NCBI GenBank assembly: GCA_035561075.1
Contig: DATMYF010000116.1
Coordinates: forward strand, 1-64,000
DNA: 64,000 nt
DNA from: JAMCRM01 sp035561075
Lineage (GTDB): Bacteria > Acidobacteriota > Terriglobia > Bryobacterales > Bryobacteraceae
Direction: 5' to 3'
The notes under the pieces were generated by a model. The model was not told the origin of the DNA. It did not search any database and was given only the letters and a program-made list of their open reading frames with translations. This document shows, one piece after another, positions 34,672 to 43,061 of the stretch. A program made the translations under genes and the position numbers. How positions within the stretch are numbered: the stretch's first letter is position 1; the number at the start of each line of letters is the position of its first letter.

Positions 34672-35526
34672 ATGCTTTCAGCCAGTTTCAGGCGGAAGTC
34701 GGCAGCGTTGGCTGCGACTGCAATTCTGCTCAGCGTGCCTGCTGCCACTCGAGGCGAGCGTTCCCACCCTTGGGACTCGCTCGACAAGACACTGCACGCC
34801 GAAGTGGATCGTCAATTGGAGGCGCTGACGAAATTCTCCGACCTCGAACGCGAATACCGGGACTGGCGGCAGCAGCAATCTGGCACTGAGCCGGTTATAC
34901 AGGGGCACCACCCGGCGCGCGTACACGACTTCGTACGTTTCTTCTCGACGCGCGGGAACGGATACTATCGGGCCTCGATCTCGCGGCTGGCGCGGTATCA
35001 GTCGATGATCGAAAAGACCTTCGCTGAAGAGGAGGTTCCGCGCGACATGATGTGGGTTGGACTCGTTGAAAGCGGCTACAATCCCATCGCGCGCTCGCCG
35101 AAGAACGCCCTCGGTATATGGCAGTTCATTCCCGCTACGGCCGAGCGGTTTGGACTCCAGACGGGGCATCGAGACGAGCGCATTGATCCGACAAAGTCGA
35201 CGCGCGCGGCCGCACAGTATTTGAAGTTCCTCTACAACACGTTTAGGGACTGGCCTCTCGCTCTGGCCGCCTACAACGCTGGAGAGAACCGCGTGGCATC
35301 CGCCATTCAGCGTACAGGCGTACGCGATTTCTGGGAACTGGCGCGGGTGGGTGCCCTTCCGCGGGAGACGCAGGACTATGTCCCCGCCGTGCTGGCGGCC
35401 GGGTTGATGGAGAAGGGCAGCAAGGCGGCAAACCACGCAAGCGTTCCGCCAGCAGCGAAGGCGTCTTCGGGAAAGCAGGTGCAGGCGCCGATCGCGATCG
35501 TAACGGAAGGCGCCGGTGGCATTTGA
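34672..35526 (+). CDS. Lytic transglycosylase (SLT/GH23 type)
   Basis: This encodes 284 aa with a signal peptide (SAALAATAILLSVPAATRG). The goose-lysozyme-type domain covers residues about 115-250: the catalytic Glu is in WVGLVESGYNPIARS, then NALGIWQFIPATAERFGL, DPTKSTRAAAQYLKFLY and LALAAYNAGENRV follow, all typical of the MltD/SLT group. It cleaves peptidoglycan glycan strands in the periplasm, making space for envelope complexes or taking part in turnover. No LysM repeats follow, unlike MltD. The last 40 residues are Ala-rich and likely disordered. There is no clear Shine-Dalgarno sequence before the ATG. A regulatory link with the metal genes is possible through the palindrome upstream. 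Confidence 0.82.
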   Translation: MLSASFRRKSAALAATAILLSVPAATRGERSHPWDSLDKTLHAEVDRQLEALTKFSDLEREYRDWRQQQSGTEPVIQGHHPARVHDFVRFFSTRGNGYYRASISRLARYQSMIEKTFAEEEVPRDMMWVGLVESGYNPIARSPKNALGIWQFIPATAERFGLQTGHRDERIDPTKSTRAAAQYLKFLYNTFRDWPLALAAYNAGENRVASAIQRTGVRDFWELARVGALPRETQDYVPAVLAAGLMEKGSKAANHASVPPAAKASSGKQVQAPIAIVTEGAGGI

Positions 35527-35556
35527 ACTGCTTGCAGATGCGTCGCGGCGCTGAAT

Positions 35557-35860
35557 CCGCCGCCGCAGTCTCGAATTGTGCGTGACCAAGAAAGACGTGA
35601 ATAATGTCCTCGCCGGTCTTGCTATCGAGCATTCCTGTAGGCTCGTCGGCGAGCAGCAGCGGTGGTTCGTTCACGATAGCGCGCGCGATGGCGAGCCAGC
35701 CCTGATCGCCACCGATAGCTGGTCGGACAGCCGGGAACTTTTCGATGTGAGTCACACACGTTCGAGCGCTGCCGCAAAGGAGGCTGTTGAAAAACGAAGC
35801 CGAGATACTGCCGGCGGGTGCCCCCTAGTTCAGGGCAAGCGCGTTGGACTTCCCAGAAAC
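35557..35860 (-). pseudogene. Relic of a LolD/MacB-type ABC transporter ATPase
   Basis: On the minus strand RRQYLGFVFQQPPL corresponds to the Q-loop region. After a frame change, VTHIEKFPAVRP, LAIARAIVNEPPLLLADEPT and LDSKTGEDIIHVF give the end of the signature helix, the Walker B and the D-loop. The signature motif LSGGQ reads IGGDQGW and the Walker A half is not recognisable. There are at least one frameshift and large losses, so it is non-functional. The last bases run up to the end of the lytic transglycosylase gene. No permease remains nearby. Confidence 0.7.
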
Positions 35861-36178
35861 GAGGCCTTTCCCGGAACTTCGCCGTGGAACCCTGAATCTC
35901 GCTCACAGGAATGACGCTTGATCGTAGTCGACGTGCGTTCGACGACCTTCACGTTCTTGGTCAACGCCGCCAACGCGAAAACCGCTGGGCCGACCCGCCT
36001 CACGGGCTCCCAACACGTCGTCCCTGAACAGCTGAACGCCGCCCTTTTCTCCTGCCCGCCCTTGCTTTCATGCTTGTGCATCGCTGCTCCGGGTTCTTGG
36101 TGTCTGAATCCGCAAGTGATGCGCCTTACATACCAGGTGCAACCCATTGAGCCGATGGGGGTTGACTCGCCATGATTA

Positions 36179-36194
36179 TGCCGTAAATACGGCA
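36179..36194. repeat. Palindrome TGCCGTAAATACGGCA, copy 3
   Basis: It has the same form as the copies at 33941 and 34569, with compensating changes in both arms (C to T and G to A), so the symmetry is kept. It lies between the ABC relic and the second receptor gene. Confidence 0.65.
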
Positions 36195-36276
36195 GGCAGT
36201 CAGACCGCTGCCCGAAACGAGGCACCCTAGCCATCTCCCATCTTGTACATCGGTGGCAAGAACCTCCTGAGACCTT

Positions 36277-36410
36277 ATGGAATCCCTCCAGTCAGACAGA
36301 CTCACGGCAAACTTGATTGGCTGTGTCGACTCGCGAAGAGGCGGACATGCCCGCCCCGCAGCGCGAGTCCCCTTTCCTTTCCCTCCCCGAGTTCCGGCGC
36401 AAATCCGGTT
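36277..36410. repeat. Element-boundary repeat, copy A
   Basis: The segment starting TGGAATCCCTCCAGTC and continuing with ACTCACGGCAAACTT aligns, with scattered differences, over about 130 bases to 54956-55090, which follows a tRNA-Leu fragment. No tRNA part is seen at this copy. It may be the worn end of an element of the same family. Confidence 0.5.
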
Positions 36411-36439
36411 TACGGGGTGGCGTTGTGACCCGAGCACTC

Positions 36440-36469
36440 TTGACAGCACAGTCGGGTTCGATGTAACAT
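36440..36469 (+). promoter_or_regulatory. Candidate promoter of the second receptor operon
   Basis: A perfect TTGACA at 36440-36445 is followed after 18 bases by TAACAT (36464-36469). A near-palindrome GGTTCCTTTAGGAATCC at 36484-36500 lies between the predicted start and the ribosome site (AAGGGGGG), a suitable position for an operator. Confidence 0.45.
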
Positions 36470-36515
36470 CCACCCCACCAGTGGGTTCCTTTAGGAATCC
36501 TGAAGGGGGGGTATT

Positions 36516-39500
36516 ATGTTCGAGCTACGCCGCTTCTCATTGCAGGTCGTTGCTGTTGCGTCTCTGGCGTTTTGCACGCCACTGATGGCGCAATTGACCT
36601 TGTCCACCATTCGCGGCACTGTCACCGATCCCGCCGGCGCGTTGGTCGTTAAAGCCGAGATCCGGGTCACGAGCCTGGAAACGAATTTCAACCGCACCAC
36701 TCTCACCAACGAGAATGGCGAATTCGAGATTCCGGACGTACGGCGCGGCACCTATCGTCTCACTGCCACCAGCCCAGGGTTCAAGAACTTCGTGGCAGAC
36801 AATATTATCCTCGAAAGCAGCCAAATACGTCGCATTAACATCGCCCTCGAGCTTGGGCCGGTGGGGGCGGAAGTGACAGTCAAGGCGGATGCCGCCGTGA
36901 TCTCTACAGACACGTCGAAGATCCAGGGAGCGTTCACGAAAGAGAAATACGACACGACCCCGTGGGTCGGCACATTTCTTTACCCCACGCTGCCGTTGAG
37001 CACATTGCCGAATGTGCAAAGCCGGGGTAGCAAGTGGGACGTCTCTTTCGCTGGACAGTCCGGTAACCAAATTCAGACCGGGATGGACGGGCACACCAAC
37101 GATGGCACCGGGAACCAGATCATCAACATGCCGGATGTGCAGGAGCTGAGTGTGGTTACGGTCAATAACTCGGCTGAATTCTCCCGCTCGGGCTACTTCA
37201 ACGCCGTGACCAAATCTGGATCCAACCAGTGGCACGGTGAAGCAGCCTATTGGAACCAGAACTCCGCGTTAGCGGCTCGCAGCTTCTTCGAATCGGAAAA
37301 ATCCAAGGTCCTGATCCACACTATGTACGGCAGCCTGTCCGGGCCGATTCGAAAAGATAAGACCTTCTTCTACGCTTCGACGACAGTGCAACTCATCCCG
37401 AATAAGTCGTTTCTGCTCCGCACCGTTCCCACCGACGCGATGCGACGAGGGGACTTCTCCCAACTGCTCGGTCTACCCTCCCCGGTGGTCGTGAAGGACC
37501 CGCTCACTGGCACTCCGTTTCCCGGAAACGTGATCCCTTCGAGCCGGCTTAACCCAGTCTCCGTAAAGGTGCAGGACCAGTACATCCCGCCGCCGAACCA
37601 AGGTGGGGTAGGCGCGCTGTCGAGGAATTTCGGTTTCCTCTATCCCTACCCTGAAGACACATGGCGCCTGATTACGCCGGCGTTCCGCCTGGACCATAAG
37701 ATCAGTTCCAATAACACCATCATGGGCCGGTATATGGAAACGTGGAACTACTACGTGCTGCCGGCCAACTACCCCACGCTGCTCTGGACGCGTATCCGAC
37801 GCGCCAATCACCTAGTGCTCGAAGATACCCATATTTTCTCACCTAACCTGGTAAACACCTTCCGAATGGGCCTGTATACCGAGAAATACACGGATGGCGA
37901 GACGGTGGATGGCATCACGCCGCCCAAAGGTGACCAAGTCGTGAGCGCGCTGGGCCTGCGCGGGGTGAACCCACAGGGTTTAAGCGCGGAGGGATTTCCG
38001 CGAATGGATATCGCCGGCTACAGTACGTTGCGCACGCAGCCGGGCGGTGTGGGGCTGAAGGACAGGGATTGGGGTTATGCCGACGCTCTCACCTGGGCCA
38101 AGGGGCGCCATGTACTGAAATTTGGTGGCGAAATCAAGCCCCAGTCGCGATATACCGGCACCGTTCCTGAGGGGACTTACGGAAGCTTTAACTTCAATGG
38201 GACCATGACCGGTTACGGCCACGCCGATTTTCTACTCGGCGTCCCTTACTCCAGCCAGCGCCTGAACCCGCTGACCAACCGGACGCGCGGCGATAAAGAA
38301 CTGGGATTCTACGTACAGGATTCCTTTAAAGTGAACAGCAGACTGACGCTTGAGTACGGCCTTCGGTGGGATCACTTTGGCCCTAGCTCCTTCGATGATG
38401 GGCTGCAGTATAACTGGGATCCGGCCACTGGTAACGTGATTGTGCCCGAGTCGGCTGTCAAGGCAATCAGCCCATTGTATCCGGTCAACACCATCAACGT
38501 CGTGACCGGGCGCGCGCAGCAGGATCCTTCGGAAAAGAACTTCGCCCCCCGTATCGGCGTGGCGTACCGCCCGTTTGGCCTGAGCACCGTGATTCGCGGT
38601 GGATATGGTATCTACACGGAAAATGTTGGGAGATTTGCGCGCCTGCAGGGATCGGGGCCCTTCGAGATCAGCGAGACCTTTTTCAATAGCGTGGAGGGCG
38701 GGCAGCCACTGTTCGCGTTCCCCAATCCGTTTCCGGTCGGTTCCGGTAGTATTCCGTCGCAGAGCATCGCCGGGTACCCGATCGCCACGGAGAACGGCAA
38801 AATCCACCAGTTCAATGCCACGGTGGAGCACCAGGTGCACGACATCGGCCTGCGGCTATCGTACCTTGGTTCGCGGAGCCGCAACCTGAATTACAACGTT
38901 GGGATCAACAAGCCGGAACCCAGCCTGATTCCCTTCTCCCAGAGCCGACGGCCCTACGCACAGTTTGTTGGCGCCACCTTCACGCGCACGGACGGGGCGG
39001 CGAACTATAATGCCTTGACGTTGGAAGCCCAGCGGAAAGCCGGGCAATTTACCTTCGATACCCATTGGACCTGGGCCTCCAGTTATGCAAACACCTTTAA
39101 TCTCGAGAACCCCTATGCCCCGCTTCAGTGGGCCCGCGATCCGTACGTATCACGGCAGCGCCTAGTGCTCAATGTGCTTTGGGAAATGCCGTTCGGCCGC
39201 GGCCGGCGATACCTCTCCAGCTTGCCCCTCATCGCCGATCATGTACTCGGCGGTTGGCAGCTATACTGGATCGCATACATGGAGACCGGCAAGTTCTTTT
39301 CCCCGAGTTTCTCGGGATCGGATCCCTCGGGCACGAACACCTCGGGAGGGCTCCCCGACCGGATCGCTGACGGCAATCTTCCTGCCGACCAACGCACCGT
39401 TGATCGCTGGTTTGACACATCCGCTTTCGCCGTTCCCGCGCGCGGGCGGTTTGGGAACAGCGGCGCCAATGTCTTAGAGGGTCCCGGCCTCCACCTACAT

Positions 39501-39704
39501 AACCTTTCCGTGGTGAAGAGATTTCGTATTACCGAACGGTTAGGCCTCACTTATGTGGCTGCGATTACGAACCTGCTGAACCACCCTAACTTCAATAATC
39601 CAAGCGCCAACATTTCCAGCCCCGCAAGCGTTGGCATCATCGACTCGGTAAGCGATTATGCCGGTAGCCGCCAGATGGAGATGCGGCTGCGACTGACTTT
39701 CTGA
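36516..39704 (+). CDS. Oar-type TonB-dependent receptor of the amide operon
   Basis: This encodes 1062 aa. A signal peptide (FSLQVVAVASLAFCTPLMAQ) is followed by the carboxypeptidase-regulatory-like domain (STIRGTVTDPAGALVVKAEI, NGEFEIPDVRRGTYRLTA), a plug-like region (FSRSGYFNAVTKSGSNQWHG) and a long barrel ending EMRLRLTF. The plug is less canonical than in the other two receptors: the LNGR motif after the regulatory domain is missing and reads TPWVGTFLYPTLPLS. It sits in the outer membrane and should import a compound degraded by the two amidase-like proteins encoded directly downstream. AAGGGGGGG lies a few bases before the ATG. The stop is seven bases before the next start. Confidence 0.87.
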   Translation: MFELRRFSLQVVAVASLAFCTPLMAQLTLSTIRGTVTDPAGALVVKAEIRVTSLETNFNRTTLTNENGEFEIPDVRRGTYRLTATSPGFKNFVADNIILESSQIRRINIALELGPVGAEVTVKADAAVISTDTSKIQGAFTKEKYDTTPWVGTFLYPTLPLSTLPNVQSRGSKWDVSFAGQSGNQIQTGMDGHTNDGTGNQIINMPDVQELSVVTVNNSAEFSRSGYFNAVTKSGSNQWHGEAAYWNQNSALAARSFFESEKSKVLIHTMYGSLSGPIRKDKTFFYASTTVQLIPNKSFLLRTVPTDAMRRGDFSQLLGLPSPVVVKDPLTGTPFPGNVIPSSRLNPVSVKVQDQYIPPPNQGGVGALSRNFGFLYPYPEDTWRLITPAFRLDHKISSNNTIMGRYMETWNYYVLPANYPTLLWTRIRRANHLVLEDTHIFSPNLVNTFRMGLYTEKYTDGETVDGITPPKGDQVVSALGLRGVNPQGLSAEGFPRMDIAGYSTLRTQPGGVGLKDRDWGYADALTWAKGRHVLKFGGEIKPQSRYTGTVPEGTYGSFNFNGTMTGYGHADFLLGVPYSSQRLNPLTNRTRGDKELGFYVQDSFKVNSRLTLEYGLRWDHFGPSSFDDGLQYNWDPATGNVIVPESAVKAISPLYPVNTINVVTGRAQQDPSEKNFAPRIGVAYRPFGLSTVIRGGYGIYTENVGRFARLQGSGPFEISETFFNSVEGGQPLFAFPNPFPVGSGSIPSQSIAGYPIATENGKIHQFNATVEHQVHDIGLRLSYLGSRSRNLNYNVGINKPEPSLIPFSQSRRPYAQFVGATFTRTDGAANYNALTLEAQRKAGQFTFDTHWTWASSYANTFNLENPYAPLQWARDPYVSRQRLVLNVLWEMPFGRGRRYLSSLPLIADHVLGGWQLYWIAYMETGKFFSPSFSGSDPSGTNTSGGLPDRIADGNLPADQRTVDRWFDTSAFAVPARGRFGNSGANVLEGPGLHLHNLSVVKRFRITERLGLTYVAAITNLLNHPNFNNPSANISSPASVGIIDSVSDYAGSRQMEMRLRLTF

Positions 39705-39711
39705 GGGGATT

Positions 39712-40848
39712 ATGCCTATTAAGCGGCGAGAGTTTCTCGGTGGCGTGGCGGCCATGGGTGTTGCCTTGACAGCAGCCGAAGCGCCAAGCGCCCCGGACCA
39801 CACACTGACGGTAATCTCGGGGAGACCTCGAGAGCGAGGTATCCAATACGGCCGGAAGTTCCGAGAACCGATCCGCTCATTCCTCGAAAAGGAAATCTAC
39901 GAGACCTTTACAAAGACTCCTCCCAAATCGTCGACTCAAGCACCAAACAAGGAGGAAATGCTCCGTTACGCAGCCCTGTGCGGCAAGGAAATCCGCGGAT
40001 ACTCGCCCGTGATCATGCAGGAATTGGAAGGCATGGCGGAGGGCGCCGGACTCGAGTTGGAGGAGGCCGTGCTGCTCTCCCTGCATGAGGAGTTGTGGCA
40101 TCGCGGGAATCTGCCGGCCCCGGAACACTGCACGGCGCTTGCGGCCGGTCCGCCCGATACGAGTGACGGCAGCACCTACGTTGCACAAAGCTGGGATTGG
40201 ATGCAGCGGGTGTACGGCATGTCATCGCTCCTACTATGGAAGAGGCCGGAAGGCCCTAGCCTGCTCTCCTACAGCTATCCGGGTTTATGGGCGGGTGCCG
40301 GAATGAACTCCTCCGGCATCGCCCTTGTGTGGACCAGCGCGGAAAATACCATGAAGCTTGCCGGCCCACGGGTGGGCATCCCTTCTTACGTCCTGATCGC
40401 CCAGATCCTGTACCAGGAGACGCTCCAAGCGGCCGTAGCGGAAGCGCGCCGGGCCAAGCAGGCCGGTTGGTTCACGTTTGTGCTTGCGGACGGCAGTGGC
40501 CAACTTGCCAATATCGAGGGCTCGCCCGGTGAACTAGCAGTGGAGTTCACGCGCGGCTCCTTCGCCCGAACTTACTATGGCTCGCGACAAATGACCCGTA
40601 CTCCCCCCGGCGAGCCAGTCAGGGTCCACCCCCAGTGCCAGCGTATGTTCGACCTGTTACGAAGCCGCAAGGGGCACTTGAACCGCACCACTCTCCAGGG
40701 TTTCTACGGCGACCACGAGTCCACCATCTGTAAGCACTTCGGCACGCTCGATGTGATGCTCTTCAACACCACCAGGCGCGAAGCCTGGGTGGAGCGCGGC
40801 CCCGGCTGCTCCGGCAAATGGAAGCGGTTCACCTTCGAGGACGCCTGA
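39712..40848 (+). CDS. Tat-exported C45-family (acyltransferase-type) Ntn hydrolase
   Basis: This encodes 378 aa. It has a twin-arginine signal (MPIKRREFLGGVAAMGVAL) followed by a domain of the acyl-CoA:6-aminopenicillanic acid acyltransferase (peptidase C45) family. The candidate nucleophile is Cys140 in PEHCTALAAG, which would become N-terminal after self-cleavage. YVAQSWDWMQ, GLWAGAGMNSSGIAL and IEGSPGELAVEF follow the family pattern. These enzymes cleave or transfer acyl groups on amides, including penicillins and N-acyl compounds. The substrate is unknown. Its gene lies seven bases after the receptor and shares one base with the next gene (TGATG), so the three form an operon. Confidence 0.8.
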   Translation: MPIKRREFLGGVAAMGVALTAAEAPSAPDHTLTVISGRPRERGIQYGRKFREPIRSFLEKEIYETFTKTPPKSSTQAPNKEEMLRYAALCGKEIRGYSPVIMQELEGMAEGAGLELEEAVLLSLHEELWHRGNLPAPEHCTALAAGPPDTSDGSTYVAQSWDWMQRVYGMSSLLLWKRPEGPSLLSYSYPGLWAGAGMNSSGIALVWTSAENTMKLAGPRVGIPSYVLIAQILYQETLQAAVAEARRAKQAGWFTFVLADGSGQLANIEGSPGELAVEFTRGSFARTYYGSRQMTRTPPGEPVRVHPQCQRMFDLLRSRKGHLNRTTLQGFYGDHESTICKHFGTLDVMLFNTTRREAWVERGPGCSGKWKRFTFEDA

Positions 40849-42323
40849 TGAGACAGAACCGGCGGGATTTGCTCAAAGCGGCGTTGGCGGCGCCAGCCGC
40901 AGCTTTGGGGCGACCCTCTAAGCGCAAACTGATCGAAAGCGAGAACCGCAAGCCCGGCACGCGCGATTGGCAATTGACACGCGTGCGGCTCGATAAAGAC
41001 GGCGGCTTCCGGTCGCCGTGGATCGAAGGATACTGCTCGCGCCAGAGCGTGAAGGCCGGCGAGTCAATCGACATAATGGTGAGCACCGACCCACCCTGTC
41101 GATATCAAATCGAGATCTTCCGCACGGGATATTACGGCGGCTTGGGCGCGAGGCAGATGACCAGCCTCGGCCCGTTTCAGGGAAAAGCCCAAAGTTTACC
41201 GCCGGTGGCCGCCCGGCGGTTGCGGGAGTGCCATTGGGAGCCGGCCACCACGCTGCAAATCCCAGAGGATTGGCTGAGCGGAGTGTACCTCGGGCGGCTC
41301 ACGCTGCTTACCGACAACAGCACAAGCGCACCTTGGCAGAGCTACGTTATTTTCATTGTGCGTGATGAGCGGGAGGCGGACATCCTGCTCCAGTGCAGCG
41401 ATAACACGTGGCAGGCCTACAACCGCTGGCCCGATGACTACTCGCTCTACATTCACCCGCGCGGTTCGCTCACCGGCGATGTGGATGTAAGCTTCGACCG
41501 ACCCTACGGGAAGTACTGCCAGATCTACGAAAACCCCCAGTCGGTGGGCTCGGGAGAGTTTCTATGCTGGGAGTTCCCACTAACATATTGGCTGGAGCAA
41601 CACGGGTACGACGTCACCTATTGCTCGAACCTCGACATGACCGAGCCTGCCTGCGTGGCGCGGGCCAGGATCTTTGTTAGCCAAGGGCATGATGAATACT
41701 GGGACCTGCGCCAGTACCAGAATGCCAAGGCCGCCATCGGGCACGGCAAGACCGAGTTGTACCTATGCGGCGACTCCGTGTGTTTTGTGAGCCCGTTCCA
41801 GCCCTCAACGGACGGACGCCCGAACCGCATCATCACGCGCGCCGGCCGCTACGGCAAGCTGCGCCCCGGCGAGGAGGGCTACGGCCCTTTCAAGACTGAA
41901 GGTCCCGAGCAGAACATGTTAGTCGGTGGGCGTAGCATGGTGCCCGGGAATGGCGGCTCGGATTGGATTGTCACCCGGCCCGACCACTGGATTTTCGAAG
42001 GTACCGGCATGCGCAAGGGCGAGCGCATTCCCGGCCTGGTAGGCTGGGAGTTTCACGGTGACCCACCCGAACTGCCGGGCCTGGAAGTGCTCGCCGAAGG
42101 TATCGCGCTGAGCGGCGGTACCCGGCCTAACCCGTGGGCCGCCACTATCTATCCGGGGCCCCGCAAGAATTTCGTGTTTAATGCCTCGAGCATCTGGTGG
42201 GCGCAAGGGCTGGCCTCCCCGCCGGGCCACATGCTGCCCTGGTCGCATTGGACGCGCCCGCACGGCCCCGATCAGCGCGTGCAGCGGATCACACAGAACG
42301 TTCTCCGCCGTGCGCTGGTTTAG
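40848..42323 (+). CDS. N,N-dimethylformamidase beta-subunit-like protein, Tat-exported
   Basis: This encodes 491 aa. The signal MRQNRRDLLKAALAAPAAAL has the twin arginine. The body matches the large-subunit family of N,N-dimethylformamidase: an N-terminal beta-domain (IEIFRTGYYGGLGARQM), SYVIFIVRDEREADILLQCS, then FDRPYGKYCQIYE, EFPLTYWLEQHGYDVTYCS, IFVSQGHDEYWDLRQYQN and ELYLCGDSVCFVS. Dimethylformamidase is an amide hydrolase with iron in the large subunit; the Tyr/Glu-type ligands are not assigned here. The start overlaps the previous stop by one base. No small subunit is encoded nearby. A broken copy of the middle of this gene lies at 57641-57832. Confidence 0.82.
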   Translation: MRQNRRDLLKAALAAPAAALGRPSKRKLIESENRKPGTRDWQLTRVRLDKDGGFRSPWIEGYCSRQSVKAGESIDIMVSTDPPCRYQIEIFRTGYYGGLGARQMTSLGPFQGKAQSLPPVAARRLRECHWEPATTLQIPEDWLSGVYLGRLTLLTDNSTSAPWQSYVIFIVRDEREADILLQCSDNTWQAYNRWPDDYSLYIHPRGSLTGDVDVSFDRPYGKYCQIYENPQSVGSGEFLCWEFPLTYWLEQHGYDVTYCSNLDMTEPACVARARIFVSQGHDEYWDLRQYQNAKAAIGHGKTELYLCGDSVCFVSPFQPSTDGRPNRIITRAGRYGKLRPGEEGYGPFKTEGPEQNMLVGGRSMVPGNGGSDWIVTRPDHWIFEGTGMRKGERIPGLVGWEFHGDPPELPGLEVLAEGIALSGGTRPNPWAATIYPGPRKNFVFNASSIWWAQGLASPPGHMLPWSHWTRPHGPDQRVQRITQNVLRRALV

Positions 42324-42394
42324 CCACTTATGATTCTCTTACTGCAACATCATTTCCAGATAAGTGCGTAAGTCCCTGGGCGACCTGGGATGGA

Positions 42395-42640
42395 TAGCGA
42401 CTGCCAGCAGGCCCGCGCGGAAAAGGCCTGCTGCGAATGCATATCGCCCCGCTTGTGAATGCCGCGGAGAGGCTCGGCCGCAAGTAAGCCGGCTTTCGCG
42501 AGCACCTGGGCCAGATGCATCGGCCGGCACCCTGTTTCCTGGATAATCATCTCCCTGTAGCGGAAGCCATCCGCGACGATTGACGTGTCCTCTTCCGCCC
42601 CGCGTACCGCGGCAGCAGCACGCGCTCACCGCACAACGCT
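42395..42640 (-). pseudogene. C-terminal relic resembling an FAD/Fe-S oxidoreductase
   Basis: On the minus strand, CGERVLLPRY and, after a frame change, EEDTSIVADGFRYREMIIQE then GCRPMHLAQVLAKAGLL follow the pattern found at the end of two-domain FAD-linked oxidase/Fe-S oxidoreductases (ERVLLPAVR..DT.IVADGFSCR.QI.Q.T.R..LHLAEVL). The Cys of FSCR is replaced by Tyr and everything else is missing. It is a short, frameshifted remnant; the family assignment is from memory of the motif. Confidence 0.45.
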
Positions 42641-43061
42641 TTCTCACCGACGCATCAACGGTGTTTCCGCAGGACACCGTTTCGGAATACATCCCGGAAT
42701 GAGGCGATAGCTCCTAAGTAGATGAGTCCGACAATATCGATAGGAGCCGCTAATACCGGCTGTCGTCAAACTGCACAGACGATGTCAACAGCGAGGGAGT
42801 AGAAATTTCGCGGGTCACATGGACGGCACTCGGCAAGATCAGGTTCGCGTCGTCGACAACGACAGCGTCGCCGTCGACGACCTCTAGATAGGATCCCACC
42901 TGTCCGGAAATAACAGCCCAAGCTCGCCCTGGCTGCGGTTCCAGGGCACGCGCCGCGAATCGTGATTATGCACAACCCTGTGGCATCGGCTTCAGCCGGC
43001 GTCATTCTTAACTTGCTCGAGCCTGTAAACCGCGCCGGCCGGTGCAGGTCGCGGTGCCCAC
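42641..43061. other. Intergenic region, possible decayed coding sequence
   Basis: A minus-strand frame reading VGSYLEVVDGDAVVVDDANL and ending at a stop near 42754 has protein-like composition but no recognised family and no start. No other feature is seen. Confidence 0.35.
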
